Origin: Symbiodinium natans | Taxonomy: Eukaryota; Sar; Dinophyceae; Suessiales; Symbiodiniaceae | Length of the DNA stretch: 64,000 nucleotides | Assembly (NCBI GenBank): GCA_905221605.1 | Contig: CAJNDS010002557.1 | Location: forward strand, 305,001 to 369,000 | Direction: 5' to 3' | In this document: in pieces, positions 1-12,814 of the stretch | Position numbering within the stretch: position 1 is the first letter of the stretch | Layout: each line of letters begins with the position of its first letter | The notes under the pieces: model-generated | Seen by the model: the letters and a program-made list of their open reading frames with translations, nothing else | What the model was told of the DNA's origin: nothing | Databases searched by the model: none | Made by a program: the position numbers and the translations under genes

Positions 1-102
1 CCTCAATGGCCTCTCTCACAGTTCCGATGACCTGTCCATGGTAGGCCTCTAGGAAGCCTTCGACCTCGCAGCGGACAAAGCACAAAGGGGTTTGGGATCT
101 TC

Positions 103-200
103 AGGGTTTAGGGTTTAGGGTTTAGGGTTTAGGGTTTAGGGTTTAGGGTTTAGGGTTTAGGGTTTAGGGTTTAGGGTTAGAGGGTTTCGGGTTTCGGGAT
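103..200 (+). repeat. Interstitial telomeric repeat (TTTAGGG)n
   Basis: About ten perfect TTTAGGG heptamers run from 103 to 176 and then degrade into TTTCGGG and TTTAAGG variants. TTTAGGG is the telomere unit of plants, many algae and dinoflagellates. Non-repeat DNA lies on both sides, so this is not a chromosome end within the window. Confidence 0.95.
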
Positions 201-324
201 TTAAGGCTTTAGAGTAGCCATTCTTTTTTTGCGAGGGGGCTCCAATCATGAACCTTATACTATTGTGGCGTAGATCAGGGGCACCCCTACTGTTGGAAAT
301 GCCCACATCTTGCTGGACCTGAAT

Positions 325-405
325 CCCTGAACCCTAAACCCCAAACCCCAAACCCTAAACCCTACACCCTAAACCCTACACCCTAAACCCCAAACCCTAA
401 ACCCC
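325..405 (-). repeat. Interstitial telomeric repeat, CCCTAAA orientation
   Basis: A mixed array of CCCTAAA, CCCCAAA and CCCTACA units, opposite in orientation to the array at 103-200. The variants alternate, which suggests an old, mutated and locally amplified patch. Confidence 0.92.
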
Positions 406-536
406 ATTCGACTGCCCTTGAGCAAAGGCTGCCGAAGGCGAAGTTGTCCGAATCCTGAGAGGCGCGCGTCCGCTTTGCTGAAGATCGCTTCGTCATCTGC
501 TAGCCTCCAGGTGCTTCGCAAGTGAGAAGCTGGCTG

Positions 537-806
537 AGGGTTTAGGGTTTAGGGGTTTGGGGTTTAGGGTTGAGGGTTTCGGTTTCGGGTTAGAGGTTAG
601 GGTTTAGGGTTTAGTGGTTTAGGGGTTTTGGGGTTTGGGGGTTTGGGGGTTTAGGGGTTTAGGGGTTTAGGGGTTTAGGGGTTTCAGGGGTTTAGGGGTT
701 TAGGGGTTTAGGGGTTTAGGGGTTTAGGGGTTTAGGGGTTTAGGGGTTTAGGGGTTTAGGGGTTTAGGGGTTTAGGGGTTTAGGGGTTTAGGGTCTGCGT
801 TTAGGG
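537..806 (+). repeat. Telomere-like array drifting into an octamer TTTAGGGG
   Basis: The array starts as degenerate heptamers (TTTAGGG, TTTCGGG, TTTGGGG). From about 622 to 793 it becomes a nearly uniform tandem array of the octamer TTTAGGGG, about twenty copies, with one TTTCAGGGG interruption near 680. The homogeneity of the octamer section contrasts with the mixed edges. Confidence 0.93.
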
Positions 807-983
807 TAGAAACCGCTCGAGAGTTAATGCCCGTGGGCATTCAGGTTTGGGACTACATGGACTGCAGGGTTCTGCGAACTCTGATCCTTGTGACATTCTG
901 CGGCACACGTACGCTGTTCGAACTGTGCTTGAGGTCGACTCTCCGCGCTTCCACAACAATACATCGCGCCACACAACGCGAAA

Positions 984-998
984 AACCCTAAACCCTAA
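984..998 (-). repeat. Short interstitial telomeric patch
   Basis: Two CCCTAAA units in otherwise unique sequence. Confidence 0.75.
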
Positions 999-1325
999 AA
1001 GGATCCGACGAGCCTGCTGCGGAGAATACACGGTCTTAATGCGAGAGTTTCTCACTCGAAGCTAGGGATGCATGCAACCAAGCGAGCTCTTATCAGTAGT
1101 CAGGCTGTCTTGCCCCGGACAGGAGGCCTTCTACCAAAACGTACCCTGACGTCAAGGCCGCTCTTCAAAGTAGGCAACCGACAATGCAAACTTCAAACCA
1201 CCGCCAGGACAAAGAAGCACCAAGATGGTGATCACAAGGTATGCTTCCATTGCTCTCTAAAGCACCGCATCCGGAGTTTGACAAACACTTCTTCGGCTCC
1301 TCCGCAAAGAGCACCCACGGAGCCC

Positions 1326-1420
1326 CCCCTAAACCCTAAACTTAAAGCCCTTAGCCCTAAACCCTAAACCCTAAACCCTAAACCCTAAACCCTAAACCCT
1401 AAACCCTAAACCCTAAACTC
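1326..1420 (-). repeat. Interstitial telomeric repeat, CCCTAAA orientation
   Basis: About eleven CCCTAAA units, the last eight or so perfect. Degenerate units at the left edge include CTTAAAG and CCCTTAG. Confidence 0.93.
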
Positions 1421-1530
1421 CACCAGACATCACCGGCCTGTCGGAGATGAACTCCGCCTTCTCGGATTCTCGGTCGGCAAGGAGTCGTTCGCGCTTTGCT
1501 GAGCAAGCGCACGACATGCAAGATTTAAAA

Positions 1531-1585
1531 AGGGTTTAGGGTTTAGGGTTTAGGGTTTAGGGTTTAGGGTTTAGGGTTTAGGGTT
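1531..1585 (+). repeat. Interstitial telomeric repeat (TTTAGGG)n
   Basis: Seven to eight perfect TTTAGGG units. Together with the opposite array ending at 1420, this makes a divergent pair around about 110 bp of unique DNA. Confidence 0.93.
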
Positions 1586-1787
1586 GTTGTTTTACTTGGG
1601 TGCTTTGCACTCCTAAGCACGTGGTCAATATAGTTTCGACAGCCTGTTTACCGGAGTCCTGTAAACGCGTCCGGCCCCACCTTTGAAGTAGTTGATGAAT
1701 CTCAGAACTTGGGCCTTGTTCAAGTCGCTGAGCTCCTTGGGAAAACCACAAGAACAACACACGTCTCGGCATGCTGTACTGTTGAGG

Positions 1788-1827
1788 GGGTTAAGGGTTT
1801 CGGGTTTAGGGTTCAGGGTTTCGGGTG
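1788..1827 (+). repeat. Degenerate telomeric patch
   Basis: A run of TTAAGGG, TTTCGGG, TTTAGGG and TTCAGGG units. Confidence 0.75.
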
Positions 1828-2960
1828 CTTCGCGACACTAGCTCCAACGACAGCACTGAGGGTGGAACCGCCATATCGGAGATGCCTGTGCCACACCAGG
1901 ATGTCTGCAACTCGTTGATTGCAGGCGAGCAACGGCTGAGCCTGTGATAGTAATAATCCTGGTATCTACAGTGCTGCACCAGTTGAAGTTGCCTTGCCCT
2001 GTTCATCTGTGATGCTGTTTCATGAAGCCTTGTGCCACTGCCCCTCTTGCGAGCCCACCGTCGAAACAAAGCCAACTGTCAAGCGCACGATCCACATTCC
2101 TGAAGAACATGACGACAGCAAACATGAGCAGATGAACCTCTTTGCACGCCATTCGGAATTCTAGCCCTGCCCAAGCTTAAATGACACCACCAACGCACGA
2201 CCATCTCACTCGCGGTCGAGCCTCCGCAAAGGCCTTTGCCGTGCAGCTTGTTCGAGCCAGAGAGGCTTCGGCGAAAACAGTTGCATTCGCACAGTTGACA
2301 AGACTCCTCATATTGCATAAAGGCTCCCGGTTCAAATCGGTCGCAGAACATGGGAGCGTTGAGGCAAGATGTCCCAGCATGTGGTCACAAAGCTCGGCAT
2401 CAGCAAGCAAAGTTTAAAACCACGACACTAAACTTCATTGCACATCACCATCTAGCATGTTGAAGTCATGCTCCTACAAGAGTATTCGAAGCTCTTGCAT
2501 GCACATTATTTGGCCCGATCATCGTCCGAATCTATATTTCGTTGGCACTAGAACACGGAATAACTTTTAAAGACCCAGCAAGGAGAAAGAAAAAACTAGC
2601 ACGGAATGTGCACGACACCTCGGTGGGAGCCCGATTTGGCACCCGTGTGAAACATCACGTTTCGTGCATGCCCCCACGCCTTGGCAAGAGCGCGAAGTCT
2701 CGCCGAAAACACGAGCAAGCCTGGAGCGAGTAGCGCGGGCCAACGTTGCAGGCATGGCAACGGGCGCAGGCACCGCGCGGTCGCGACAATCTAAACCCTC
2801 TTACCTGGCCGTTGGAACCCGATAATGTTCGGCGCGCTGTTGGAGGAAATCAGGAATTCACAGAGTGGCTTCAGCAAGCCTCCGCACAGAGAAGGCCGTA
2901 GACACCTTGAGCGGGATCACGGGCCCCGGCCCCAAACCCCAGCTCTCGAGTCGAGTAGCC

Positions 2961-3010
2961 TGAGGAGTAGAAGTAGGAGTAGGAGCAGGAGTAGGAGTCG
3001 GAGTTTCGAG
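2961..3010 (+). repeat. AGGAGT-type minisatellite
   Basis: Imperfect six-base repeats of the type AGTAGG/AGGAGT/AGGAGC. In other frames this reads as Arg-Ser repeats, but no supporting gene surrounds it. Confidence 0.75.
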
Positions 3011-3257
3011 AAGGACTGAGTAGCAGCAGCTGCAGTAGTGGGAGTGGGCGTCGTCGTGCTCGCAACGGAATCGGGTCAGTCTTGTAAACCCGCACGGGAA
3101 ATCGCACCAGAAATCACCAGAAAATCTAAGCAAGACAACCAGAATGGAACCAGAATGGATGTGCTCTCGTTCGCGTATCTGCCGGAGCCTGTCATCCTTC
3201 ACCCCAAACACAAGAATGCGGGAGGGGGGGGGGGCACGAGCCGACCCTGGAAACAAG

Positions 3258-3275
3258 AAACCCTAAACCCTAAAC
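3258..3275 (-). repeat. Short interstitial telomeric patch
   Basis: Two CCCTAAA units directly after a run of G (about 3,225-3,236) and a short unique stretch. Confidence 0.75.
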
Positions 3276-4779
3276 AGTTCGCAGCTAACTCGGGGGCCCT
3301 CCGGAAGGCATTTGGGGGCTCTTAACCAATTCTGCACCATTGTTAGGGGTACTTCAAAAAAATCAGGTTTGCTCCTTACTGGGTTTAAGTACTCATAAAA
3401 TGTAAGATGATTGTCAACCACGACCCAGAAATGAGCAGTTGTCATATTTGTCATGCACAAGTCTTTACCTGCCAACGTGATCGACGCAACAGTCCCCAGC
3501 TTGAGTTGGTTGGAAGACCGGTGCAGATGATGCGGAGCTGCACCGGCGTTGTGGCAGCTGAACAACAAACCCACTAGCATCGCTCTTCTTCCCGCTGAAT
3601 CGTAAGCGTCAGCTACTTTACGTTGGCATTTCCTTGCTTCTTTTTGAACTGGATTGTGACCCTGTTGATCTTGTGTTTGTCGTGATTGAGATCCGTCGTG
3701 CCCACATTCTCACCTTTTTCTCCGAGGCAACGCTCGTACTGGGACCAGCCCTTGTCGTCCTTGTCATGCTTCAAAATGTGCCGCAAATCAGCAAGACTGG
3801 TTATGTTGTTAAGTTGTCAAAAAAATCACACTCTCAAGTGTTGTCGTGACACCCTCAACCGCATCGAGATCCTGCGGAATGGAACGTTTGTTCTTCGGAG
3901 CTCCCCCTGACCCGTACGCCTTTGACTTCTTGGCCCAACGGTTCAGATACCGGCTTATGATGGGGATTCCAGGCTGGGGTGCATGAGGCGCTTAGCACAC
4001 CTTCCAATCTGTGTTTGACAACAAATAATCACATGCCGAGACATGAAGCATCATCAGAATCTTAAACATCGTTTCCTGCTTCAGACCGACTCATCAGGAG
4101 CTACACCGAAACCCTGCCAGCCAAACTAGCGGCAGTATGCTCACTTCAAGAATGCTGTGAAATTCAACTGTCAAGTCAATCAAAATCCCTGGGAACCCAG
4201 CTCCCGCACTCCCCGAGCCAGGGCACTTTTTCTTTTTGACGACTTGCAGGTCCGGCTGAGCTACCTCAATACTCGGAGCAAGCATCCTGCACGAGGTGCG
4301 CGCCACCCCGGTCTCACCAGAAGCCTGGACACGTAGGCAAGTCGTGCGAATCGCGGTCCTTCCGCTTTTGTTGCTTGCGGCGCAGCGCAAGAGCAGATGC
4401 GGGCCATCGATTCAGGGGTGTTCTTCAAGTGCGGGACAGGGACGCATTGACCGGTCTGAGCCCATCGGCCTTTTGGATGCTTCCCATCCAGACTAAGGTA
4501 CTCCCTTTCACAGCTGTGGCCACGAGGTCGGTCATACTAAGGTGAGGCAGCTTCGATTTTAAGCACGCGAAGTAAGGACGAGAAGTCAAGTGTGGAGGGC
4601 GAGAGGTTGTCAATCAGCAAGGCTTCAAGTGCAAGGGAGCTGCGTGTCCGTGTGCCGTCGGGGCAACATCCCAAGCCCCTCTCCAGCGCCTCTCCGCTCT
4701 TACCCTCCAAGCCTCAACGAGCGGAGACACTCGCGAAGAGGCCTCGCTGGTTGTGGACGCGAAACTGGGATGCTTTCTG

Positions 4780-4824
4780 AACCCTAAACCCTAAACCCCA
4801 AACCCCAAACTCTAAACCCCAAAC
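4780..4824 (-). repeat. Interstitial telomeric patch
   Basis: About six units alternating CCCTAAA and CCCCAAA with one CTCTAAA. Confidence 0.88.
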
Positions 4825-5262
4825 AAGGCTGTATGGAGCCGGTGGAGGACGACGTAGGGCTACCCCTAGGCAGCTGGAGGTGTCGTGTAGGATTTGTTGC
4901 AGAGCTCGCCTCTTACAGCGACGTGTAGGAATTAATTGAGACGTTGACCTCGAAACCAGCGTGGAATGGTGTGCTGCGGGCTGCTGCTTGGGTAGAACCC
5001 AACCAAAATTCAGGAAGCGAACCGCGCAGAGCCGAAGCAAGAAACAAATCCTCCGAAATTGCAGAGAACCAGCGGGTAAATGCACCGAACCACCTCCCAA
5101 CCAAACCCGCTACTGCTCGCCACGGCTTGCCAGTTTGGGCATTTCGAAGACATTGTTGTAAAGTGGCGGCACGAGGAAGCCGCAGACTGCAGAGACACGT
5201 TGAAAGAGGGCGTATCCAATTCTCAACTGCACACATACAGAAGAACCCTCCGCCATAAGCCG

Positions 5263-5278
5263 CCCTAAACCCTAAACC
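5263..5278 (-). repeat. Short interstitial telomeric patch
   Basis: Two CCCTAAA units in unique sequence. Confidence 0.7.
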
Positions 5279-6127
5279 GACCGCCTCGGTCCACCCCAAG
5301 TTTTGCAGGACGAAGTCCTGGGTCCTATGAACTATGCGTGGCACACTACTGGGTGTCCGCAAGGGTCTCTTGGTAAAGCGGGACTAGAGAGAATAGGGTT
5401 GAGCAGCGGCTTGTTTCTTGATAGGTTTTTGCAGGATCAAACTCGGACCTTTGAGCAGCACAGAAGGCACCTGACCGTTCACTCGAACGAAGTCGCTGTG
5501 CTTGGTCCTATTTGACAAGTGGATGAACCCGTGCTGTCGTCCCCAATCTGAACGCGAAGGGCGCTTAGGACGCTTGAGTGAGGATGTAGAAGCTGCACTT
5601 CTTCCTCTGCAAGCGCAGGCAATCGCACACGCGGCCCCGTCGCTTCACAGTGGGACGCCAAAGCCTCTTCCGGACGGCACAGCGAACACTCCCCGCACAA
5701 CCAATCGAATCGTAGCAATTTGCTGCAATGCTGTTGCTTCGGGCGCATATGGGAAACCTGGCTGGCACTTTTGCACTTTTATGGCTGCACAGCTTTCTGT
5801 CCAACACCTTTCTTGATTCAGGCGCCGACTTCATCATCTCAGTCTTCGCCTTCGTGCTCGGGAGTGTTGAAAGACACGCTGATGTCGCTGTGCAACCACT
5901 GCATCTTCGCGAGGCATGGGGAGTATGCCTTGCTGGATAATTCGAGTGGATGTCTCCCTGTCAGACTCGTGCTCCAAACGGCACTGGCAATGGCGCAAAG
6001 GCACAAAGGCACCTACGTTGACTTCGTCAGCAGGCACTGGGGCTTTCTGGCCTCAAGCACCACGGCCGCACGCTTGCGCACCACCGGCGAGGCCTCCTGA
6101 AGGGAACAATTTGATCTGAATTTGGAA

Positions 6128-6152
6128 AAACCCTAAACCCTAAACCCTAAAC
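6128..6152 (-). repeat. Short interstitial telomeric patch
   Basis: Three perfect CCCTAAA units with abrupt edges, as expected of a repair-type insertion. Confidence 0.82.
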
Positions 6153-6744
6153 AGGACGCCGAGCTGAGAGCCGCCCTTGCCCAGAAAGCTAACATGGTCC
6201 CTGTCTTCCTGCCTGCCTGGAGCCCTGCTGACGCCAAATCGCTGGCATCCGTAAGTTCTGCCTTCTCCTTCGTGCTGCTTTGCTTGCGGCATGGTACGCA
6301 AACTGTGGTTGATTCCGGGAGGACCTCCTTTCAGTATGCTCCATTCTCATGGCTGCCGAGGGCTCTTTTGGGCAGGTTTGTCGATGCCGACACGCACGGG
6401 TAGACGAGTGTCCACAGCACTTATGTGCGGCCTCTTCAACGTGTTTCACCTCAATTAAGTGCAATCGCATCTCGTCGGACTTCCGACGATGATGCAATGG
6501 AACAGGAAACAATTTGAAAGGAGAATCTCTCGGAGAGACTCTGGAGAGAACCATCTCAGAGAGAACCTCTCGGAGATAATAACAGCATAACGCTTCACGA
6601 CTCCACATGTGAGGACATCTCCTCGCCAACGAGACAGCTCCGCGTCGGCGTGGGCCCCTGACGCCTGGAATTCGAAGCTTCCAAGCGCCCCCGACAGGTT
6701 GAAGATCCATGAGACACTGAAAGGTACTGCGAGATATGCGTTGA

Positions 6745-6990
6745 CGAAAGCAATGGCTGTGTCCTCTTGGATTCAGAACCTCTAGGACTCTAGGAGGCTT
6801 GAGCGCCCCAAGACGGCGCGACATCTCAACTCATGGAGCGACGGGAGTCCGGAGGCTCCTCCATGCGGAGCGGTTCGGTGGACGCGCACGCCGTCAGCAC
6901 AGGCAGTCTGGCGAGGGGGGAGCTTGACGGCGCCAAACTGAGCCAAGGGGAGGCCAGAAGTGCATCACTGGCCCGTGGGCGGGAGCATCT
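6745..6990. repeat. Dispersed repeat, copy at 11,262-11,435
   Basis: The sequence around the shared 'gacatctcaactca' and 'aaggggaggccagaagtgc' strings recurs, with indels, at 11,262-11,435. No coding meaning is apparent. Confidence 0.75.
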
Positions 6991-7083
6991 GGATGCCTGT
7001 GAAGCTGCAGGCCCAGTAATGAGAGGGCGTAGATTGCAGCGCCGCAGCATCCATTATGCCTTGTACCCATTCTTCGCATTGAC

Positions 7084-7240
7084 CGCTTTCACATCCGGGC
7101 ATTCGTAACGGCACCTGAACCACACAACCTCTCTCTAGTTCTCTAGGGGTACATGATGTTACATGCATGCAGCCTTGCGCCGACCACGATTCAGACACTC
7201 AGCACGAGAGAATCTGCTAAACATGCACCTGACCCTCCAA
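7084..7240. repeat. Dispersed repeat, copy at 8,311-8,475
   Basis: A block starting with 'cacatccgggcattcgtaac' recurs at 8,311-8,475 with about 90% visual identity and small indels. It belongs to the local duplication mosaic. Confidence 0.8.
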
Positions 7241-7860
7241 GTGCATGCTGGACGCATATGAGCCGGCCTCTTAGTCCCGTTGCCTGCAGCCTGCGTTGTG
7301 GAGTAAATGGCCTATGGTCTTGCGCAAGTTCTTTCGGCTGGCACAGCGTCAGGATTATACTGGAAGTCCTGGCAAGCAGGGCGAGAAGTATCCAAGCTAC
7401 GAACCGATTTTGGAGGTCCTACGACCCTCCCAGCGAACACGAACTCCCCTGCTAGCAAGCGTGCAACCACGCTTAGTTGCCAATCGGCTTCTTCGCACTC
7501 TTCCCGATCCGCTTGCCAGGCCCTCTCGACACGGCCAATCCCGGCTGAGAGAGTTTTCAGCCCATCACTTCAGTGCTGTGGTCTGTAGCGATTCATTGCT
7601 TTGTTCCTTACTCATAGTAAGAACTTTGGCTGATGCTGGGTCAGCAACATCAAGAGAAATCTCTCGTTCTGGAGGATGTGAGGCATGACCACCACATCGC
7701 ATCTCGGTTCTGGAGGCGGGCGCAAACATCGAGCTGATGCACTCTGACCCCGTGCGGAAGGAGCAGCCACTCTGCACAAAGATCCGAGCAAGTGGATAGA
7801 TGTCTGGAAGATGGTGCTGTCACAAGCGGCGATCCACCATCGACTCTTGAATGAGACACT

Positions 7861-8150
7861 TCAGCCGGACGTGTGCATGATAGACATTAACACGTCACGC
7901 TTCGGCACAATGCTCAAGCATGATCGCGGCAGCCGAATATTTGCGGAGCTAGAGACGGCATCCATGCTCAAGGGGCACCGAAGTATGCGGCTGGAGTGTT
8001 GCCGGGGAATGCTGAGAGCCACTTGTGTCTGGATCCCTCTTGCTTGGTGGACCCTATCTACCGTTAACTGCACCTCTTTCAGGAAGGATCTATGGAGGCT
8101 GTTGCCTGGCGCAACTGTCAGGCAGTTTCCCGGCAAGAGGTGGCGGCAAC
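7861..8150. repeat. Dispersed repeat, copies at 8,508-8,755 and 12,155-12,400
   Basis: The segment around 'gagctagagacggcatcc' and 'gaggctgttgcctggcgcaa' is found three times. The two later copies resemble each other more than this one. Confidence 0.82.
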
Positions 8151-11100
8151 TTGTCGCGTGTCCTGTTTGTGGTTTCGGAGATTCACCATGTCGAGCAACG
8201 GTACGTTTTTGGGTATGGAGAGAGAAATACACAGTGCCTTTTCCATGCTTCTGAACGTCGCGAATGTACTTGCTCCACCGTCAAGGTTCAAGGCTGCTGA
8301 GTTTGTGACCGCTGTCACATCCGGGCATTCGTAACGGCATCTGAACCACACCACCTCTCTCTAGTTTTCTAGGGGTACATGATGGTACATGCATGCAGCC
8401 TTGCGACCACGATTCAGACAGGTGCCCACCACCAGGGAAGCTGTTGAACATGCACCTGACCCTCCGTATGGACGACCTCGAAGGACAGCACAACCTGCAA
8501 AGTTCATGCTGAATGCCGGACGTGTGCATGATAGACATTCACACGTCACGGAGCTAGAGACGGCATCCATGCTCAAGGGGCCACCGAAGTATACGGCTGG
8601 AGTGTTGCCGGGGAATGCTGAGAGCCACTTGTGTCTGGATCCCTCTTGCTTGGTGGACTCGATCTACCGCTAAGTGCACCTCTTTCAGGAATGATCTATG
8701 GAGGCTGTTGCCTGGCGCAACTGCCAGGCAGTTTCCCAGCAAGAGGTGGCGGCAACTCTACAGAATTCTATACACGCCGTCCGGGCATCCTTCTGTCACC
8801 ACTTCTGGCTCAGGCTAGAAAGGTCTGTCCCCTTGTGAAATCCAAAGTCCCGAGTCCCTGCCATTTGGAATGACTGGGCACCATCATGTCACAGTGATGA
8901 GATGCATGGAGGACGTGAGGACGTGAGGACGCGAGGACGTGAGGACGTGAGGACGTGGCCGGTCGCTCGAGCAATCGATCCGTTTTTGGGCCAAACGCCT
9001 GCCAGAATGGTTGCGATGAAATGAAGTGAGCCAGATGGCAAGCGATTGCGCATCATGTGCCTTCCACAGTCCACACGAAAAGTCTGCGCGCAAGCCACAC
9101 ACATCAAGGAAGATGGCTTGGACAAGGTGGCTTACGAGGTGATGGAGGGTCGCCTGCAGCCGTCACGGGCAAACACCAGCGCAGCTGGAGAGCTCAGAGA
9201 GAGCTCAGAGAGCGTAAGTTGTTGTGGGATTCAGGCACGAGCTACCCGAGGACTGGGCCACACGGCTCCTGTGCGCGGCGCTGCTGCTGGCGTTTTTGGG
9301 TTGCATGTGGTGTCAGAGGGTGAGGCGAACGATGCGTCAAAGGTGTCGCCTGCAGCCATCATGGGCTTCTTCTGGGAGGTTGTGAGGCAAAGCCCCAAAG
9401 GCAAGATGCCATGACGACTCCAGGCCTTCGAGCCTGAGAGGCTGGGAAGATGGCTCGAACTGCGACTCTCAAGGTGCCAATGTGAAGCAGGCGCCGAGCA
9501 CCTCGAGTTGCCTGCCCAAGCCTAGAGTAGACGTGGCAACGTCTCGCACCGCAACATGCAGCAACAAGATGCAGCAACCATCCGATAGGACAGCAGCCTG
9601 CGATCCCAGAAGCAGTCGACCGGCTCGAGTCGCTCTGGGTTTGGTCTTGTGCTGGCACCTCACACCTCAGCCCGCCAACAGAAGTAGCAGAAGCCTTCGA
9701 CAGGCCTAGGCTGGCCAGGGAGTTCGGGCTGAGCGCCCCGAGGCAGTCTTTGCACATTTCAAGCATTGCCCCGGACCTGGCTCAGCTCTGAAAGCAGGCA
9801 AAGGAGCGCGGCATGCGGTACCGGCATCAGCTCTTGCCGAAACAGCCCTTCCCGGCAAGCAACTGTTGATGCGCCGGGTGCCAGAATTCACACCCCCGCC
9901 CAGCCCACTTTGAGGCCATCTGCGCCGAATGGCTACCCCGAGATTGGGAGGTTAACTTCAATCTTGAGTCCGGGGAAAAGACCGGCTGGTGCTTGTGCTG
10001 GCTCAATGTTGCAGCCTCTTTCGTGAAACAGTAATTTTTCGCTGTCAGTACTATGGCTGATTCACATCTGCGAGACCATCAGCCCGGTAGCATGAGCTGG
10101 ATGTAGCTCAGCTGCTCTCTAAGATTCGATGCGCCTCTCGCGGTTAGCCGAAAACTCAGCATCGCAGCCTCGCACCTGAGACGTTCGTGGACGTGTTCGC
10201 CCTTAGACAGCCATCCGAAGCTCTAAGCCCCTAGGTCTGATCACGACGATTGCTCAAGTCAACAAGCCTGCCGTCTGATTCTCATCATCTCGAGCTTTGG
10301 AAATCCCACAAAGGCCCCGCGAGAGAGGGTGAGATGCGATGTTCACATCACTTGGGCAAGAAACGAAACGTCGCGGCCCTACGCTTGAAATGTTTGTGGA
10401 AGGGATCCAGCAAAATGCGATTCCACACTCATGGGATGTAAGCAGTGCCAGACTGCAGTGAACTGGCCTTCCCTTCCTCACGACTCCCGGGACGCTGTCC
10501 AAGGACTCTCGTTCGCGGGAGCAGACATCGGTGGTTCTGGAACCATATTGCCGAAGCAGCAGTGGCCGGCAAGCAACTCTGGATTTGCCGTGCTCTTACG
10601 GATGACTTACATCTGCAAGGCCATCAGAATTTTCACATGAGCTTGATGTAGCTCAGCTGCTCTGAGTAACATTCAGAATTCGCACCGGCAGAACGTAGGG
10701 GCTAATGATGCTTCGACATGTGCAGCTGCGATTCGCTTGCCATGCGGGCTGCGGAGGGGGAAGGCAGGTCAAAGCGCGGAAGAGTGCGCACAAGTCGCGT
10801 GACAATCCGGCAAAGCTAAGCAGAGACGCTGGCAGATGCACCGCTACTAGTCGCACCTTCACTTAAGCCACGAGTTGAAACGAAACTCACAATGGTAATG
10901 TGTAGCATAGGAGCGGGTAGGGGTCTGCCACAAGATTGCTCCAAGCGCTTCGAGAAGTGGCTACCATAGTTGAACCCCGACTCAAGCTTTGCACCTGATT
11001 GTCAACAATATAAGCTAGCCTCCCGTCTCATTGCCATCATCCTGGGCTTAGGACATCCCACAAGAACCCGGTGAGGCGAGCACCTGAGGGCATGAAGGCA

Positions 11101-11170
11101 AGATGCGAGTTTCTCTCTTGGCCGTGCTAACATGCTCCTGGAAGGAATCCAGCAAAATGCGATTCTACAC
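8150..11170. repeat. Segmental duplication, copy 1
   Basis: About 3 kb that recurs at 11,940-15,045. The offset is about 3,640 bp at 8,420 and 9,470, rising to about 3,870 bp near 10,600 because of indels. Long stretches are near identical (8,440-8,900 against 12,080-12,540; 10,600-10,910 against 14,465-14,775). A stretch at 9,133-9,380 is absent from copy 2. No intact gene lies in either copy. Confidence 0.88.
8908..8957 (+). repeat. GAGGACGT minisatellite, six units
   Basis: Six tandem GAGGACGT octamers, one of them GAGGACGC. The paralogous site in the second duplicate (12,547-12,571) has only three units. Confidence 0.88.
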
Positions 11171-12546
11171 TCATGGGGTGTCTGCAGCGAACTGGCCTTT
11201 CCTTCCTCGCGACTCCCGGGACGCTGTGCCAAGGACTCTCGTTCGCGGGAGCACACATCGGTGAAAGCAATGGCTTGGATTCAGAAACTCTAGGAGGCTT
11301 GAGTCCCCCAAGATGGCGCGACATCTCAACTCACGGAGCGACGGTGCGGAGTCTGGAGGCTTCTCCATGTGGAGAGGTTCGCTTGAGGGGGGAGCTTGAC
11401 GGAGCCAAGGGGAGGCCAGAAGTGCGTTACTGCTGGTAGGAGCTATCTTGAAGGCCCATATAACTATCCCCTGCACCCCTCCCCACTTCTGAGGGCGGCG
11501 CGAGGACAACACAGCCCAGTGCAACTGTGCAACACGTGCGGACACGTTCATTGGCATCCCGTGGCACATGCCAGCGTGCGCTTGCCCCTGGCGAAGCTGA
11601 GCGAGGCAACATCAACAGCTTCCCTACTTCTGAGGGCGGTGCGAAGATGAGCCAAGATAGTTGGAGCACAAACAGAGTGGACATGCTCATCATGGCTTGC
11701 CACCAGCAACCCTGTGCGCGCACCCCCCTGGCGAGCTGGCCGGGCCAAACGATGTGGGCCGGAGCATCTGGAGGATGCCTGTGAAGCTGTTAGGGTGCCG
11801 CAAGGCCGGCTGCAGGCCCAGTAGCGGGGCGTAGCCATGATGCCTTGTACCCATTGTTCGCATTCAACCCACTATACCCAACTAGAACGAAAACGCAGAA
11901 AGACAGAAACGCAAGATGAGACAAAAAGGGGCGCAGCCCACTTGTCGCATGTCCTGTTTGTGGTTTCGCAGAATCACCATGTCGAGCAATGCTACGTTTT
12001 TGGGTATGGAGAGAGAAATACACAGTGCCTTTTCCATGCTTCTGAACACGATTCAGACAGGTGCCCACCACGAGGGAAGCTGTTGAACATGCACCTGACC
12101 CTCCGTATGGACGACCTCGAAGGACAGCACAACCTGCAAAGTTCATGCTGAATGCCGGACGTGTGCATGATAGACATTCACACGTCACGGAGCTAGAGAC
12201 GGCATCCATGCTCAAGGGGCCACCGAAGTATGCGGCTGGAGTGTTGCCGGGGAATGCTGAGAGCCACTTGTGTCTGGATCCCTCTTGCCTGGTGGACCCT
12301 GTCTACCGCTAAGTGCACCTCTTTCAGGAATGATCTATGGAGGCTGTTGCCTGGCGCAACTGCCAAGCAGTTTCCCAGCAAGAGGTGGTGGCAACTCTAC
12401 AGAATTCTATACACGCCGTCCGGGCATCCTTCTGTCACCACTTCTGGCTCAGGCTAGAGGGGTCTGTCCCCTTGTGAAATCCAAAGTCACGAGTCCCTGC
12501 CATTTGGAATGACTGGGCACCATCATGTCACAGTGATGCGATGCAT

Positions 12547-12571
12547 GGAGGACGTGAGGACGTGAGGACGT
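12547..12571 (+). repeat. GAGGACGT minisatellite, three units
   Basis: Shorter allele-like counterpart of the array at 8,908-8,957 inside the duplicate. Confidence 0.85.
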
Positions 12572-12814
12572 GGCCGGTCGCTCGAGCAATCGATCCGTTT
12601 TTGGCCCAAAGCCCTGCCAGAATGGTCGCGATGAAATGAAGTGAGCCAGATGGCAAGCGATTTGCCATTCATGTGCCTTCCACAGTCCACACGAAAAGTC
12701 TGCGCGCAAGCCACACACATCAAGGAAGATGGCTTGGACAAGGTGGCTTCAGGCAGGCTGCTTGGCAAAACCCCAAAAGGCAAGATGCCACGACCCCAGG
12801 CCTTCCCTGAGAGG

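Noticed and set aside
1-405. Window start as a true chromosome end
   Set aside because: The arrays are short, mixed in orientation, degenerate, and preceded by unique DNA.
801-1367. Short overlapping frames beside the telomeric arrays
   Set aside because: They read through telomere-type repeats and have no conserved features.
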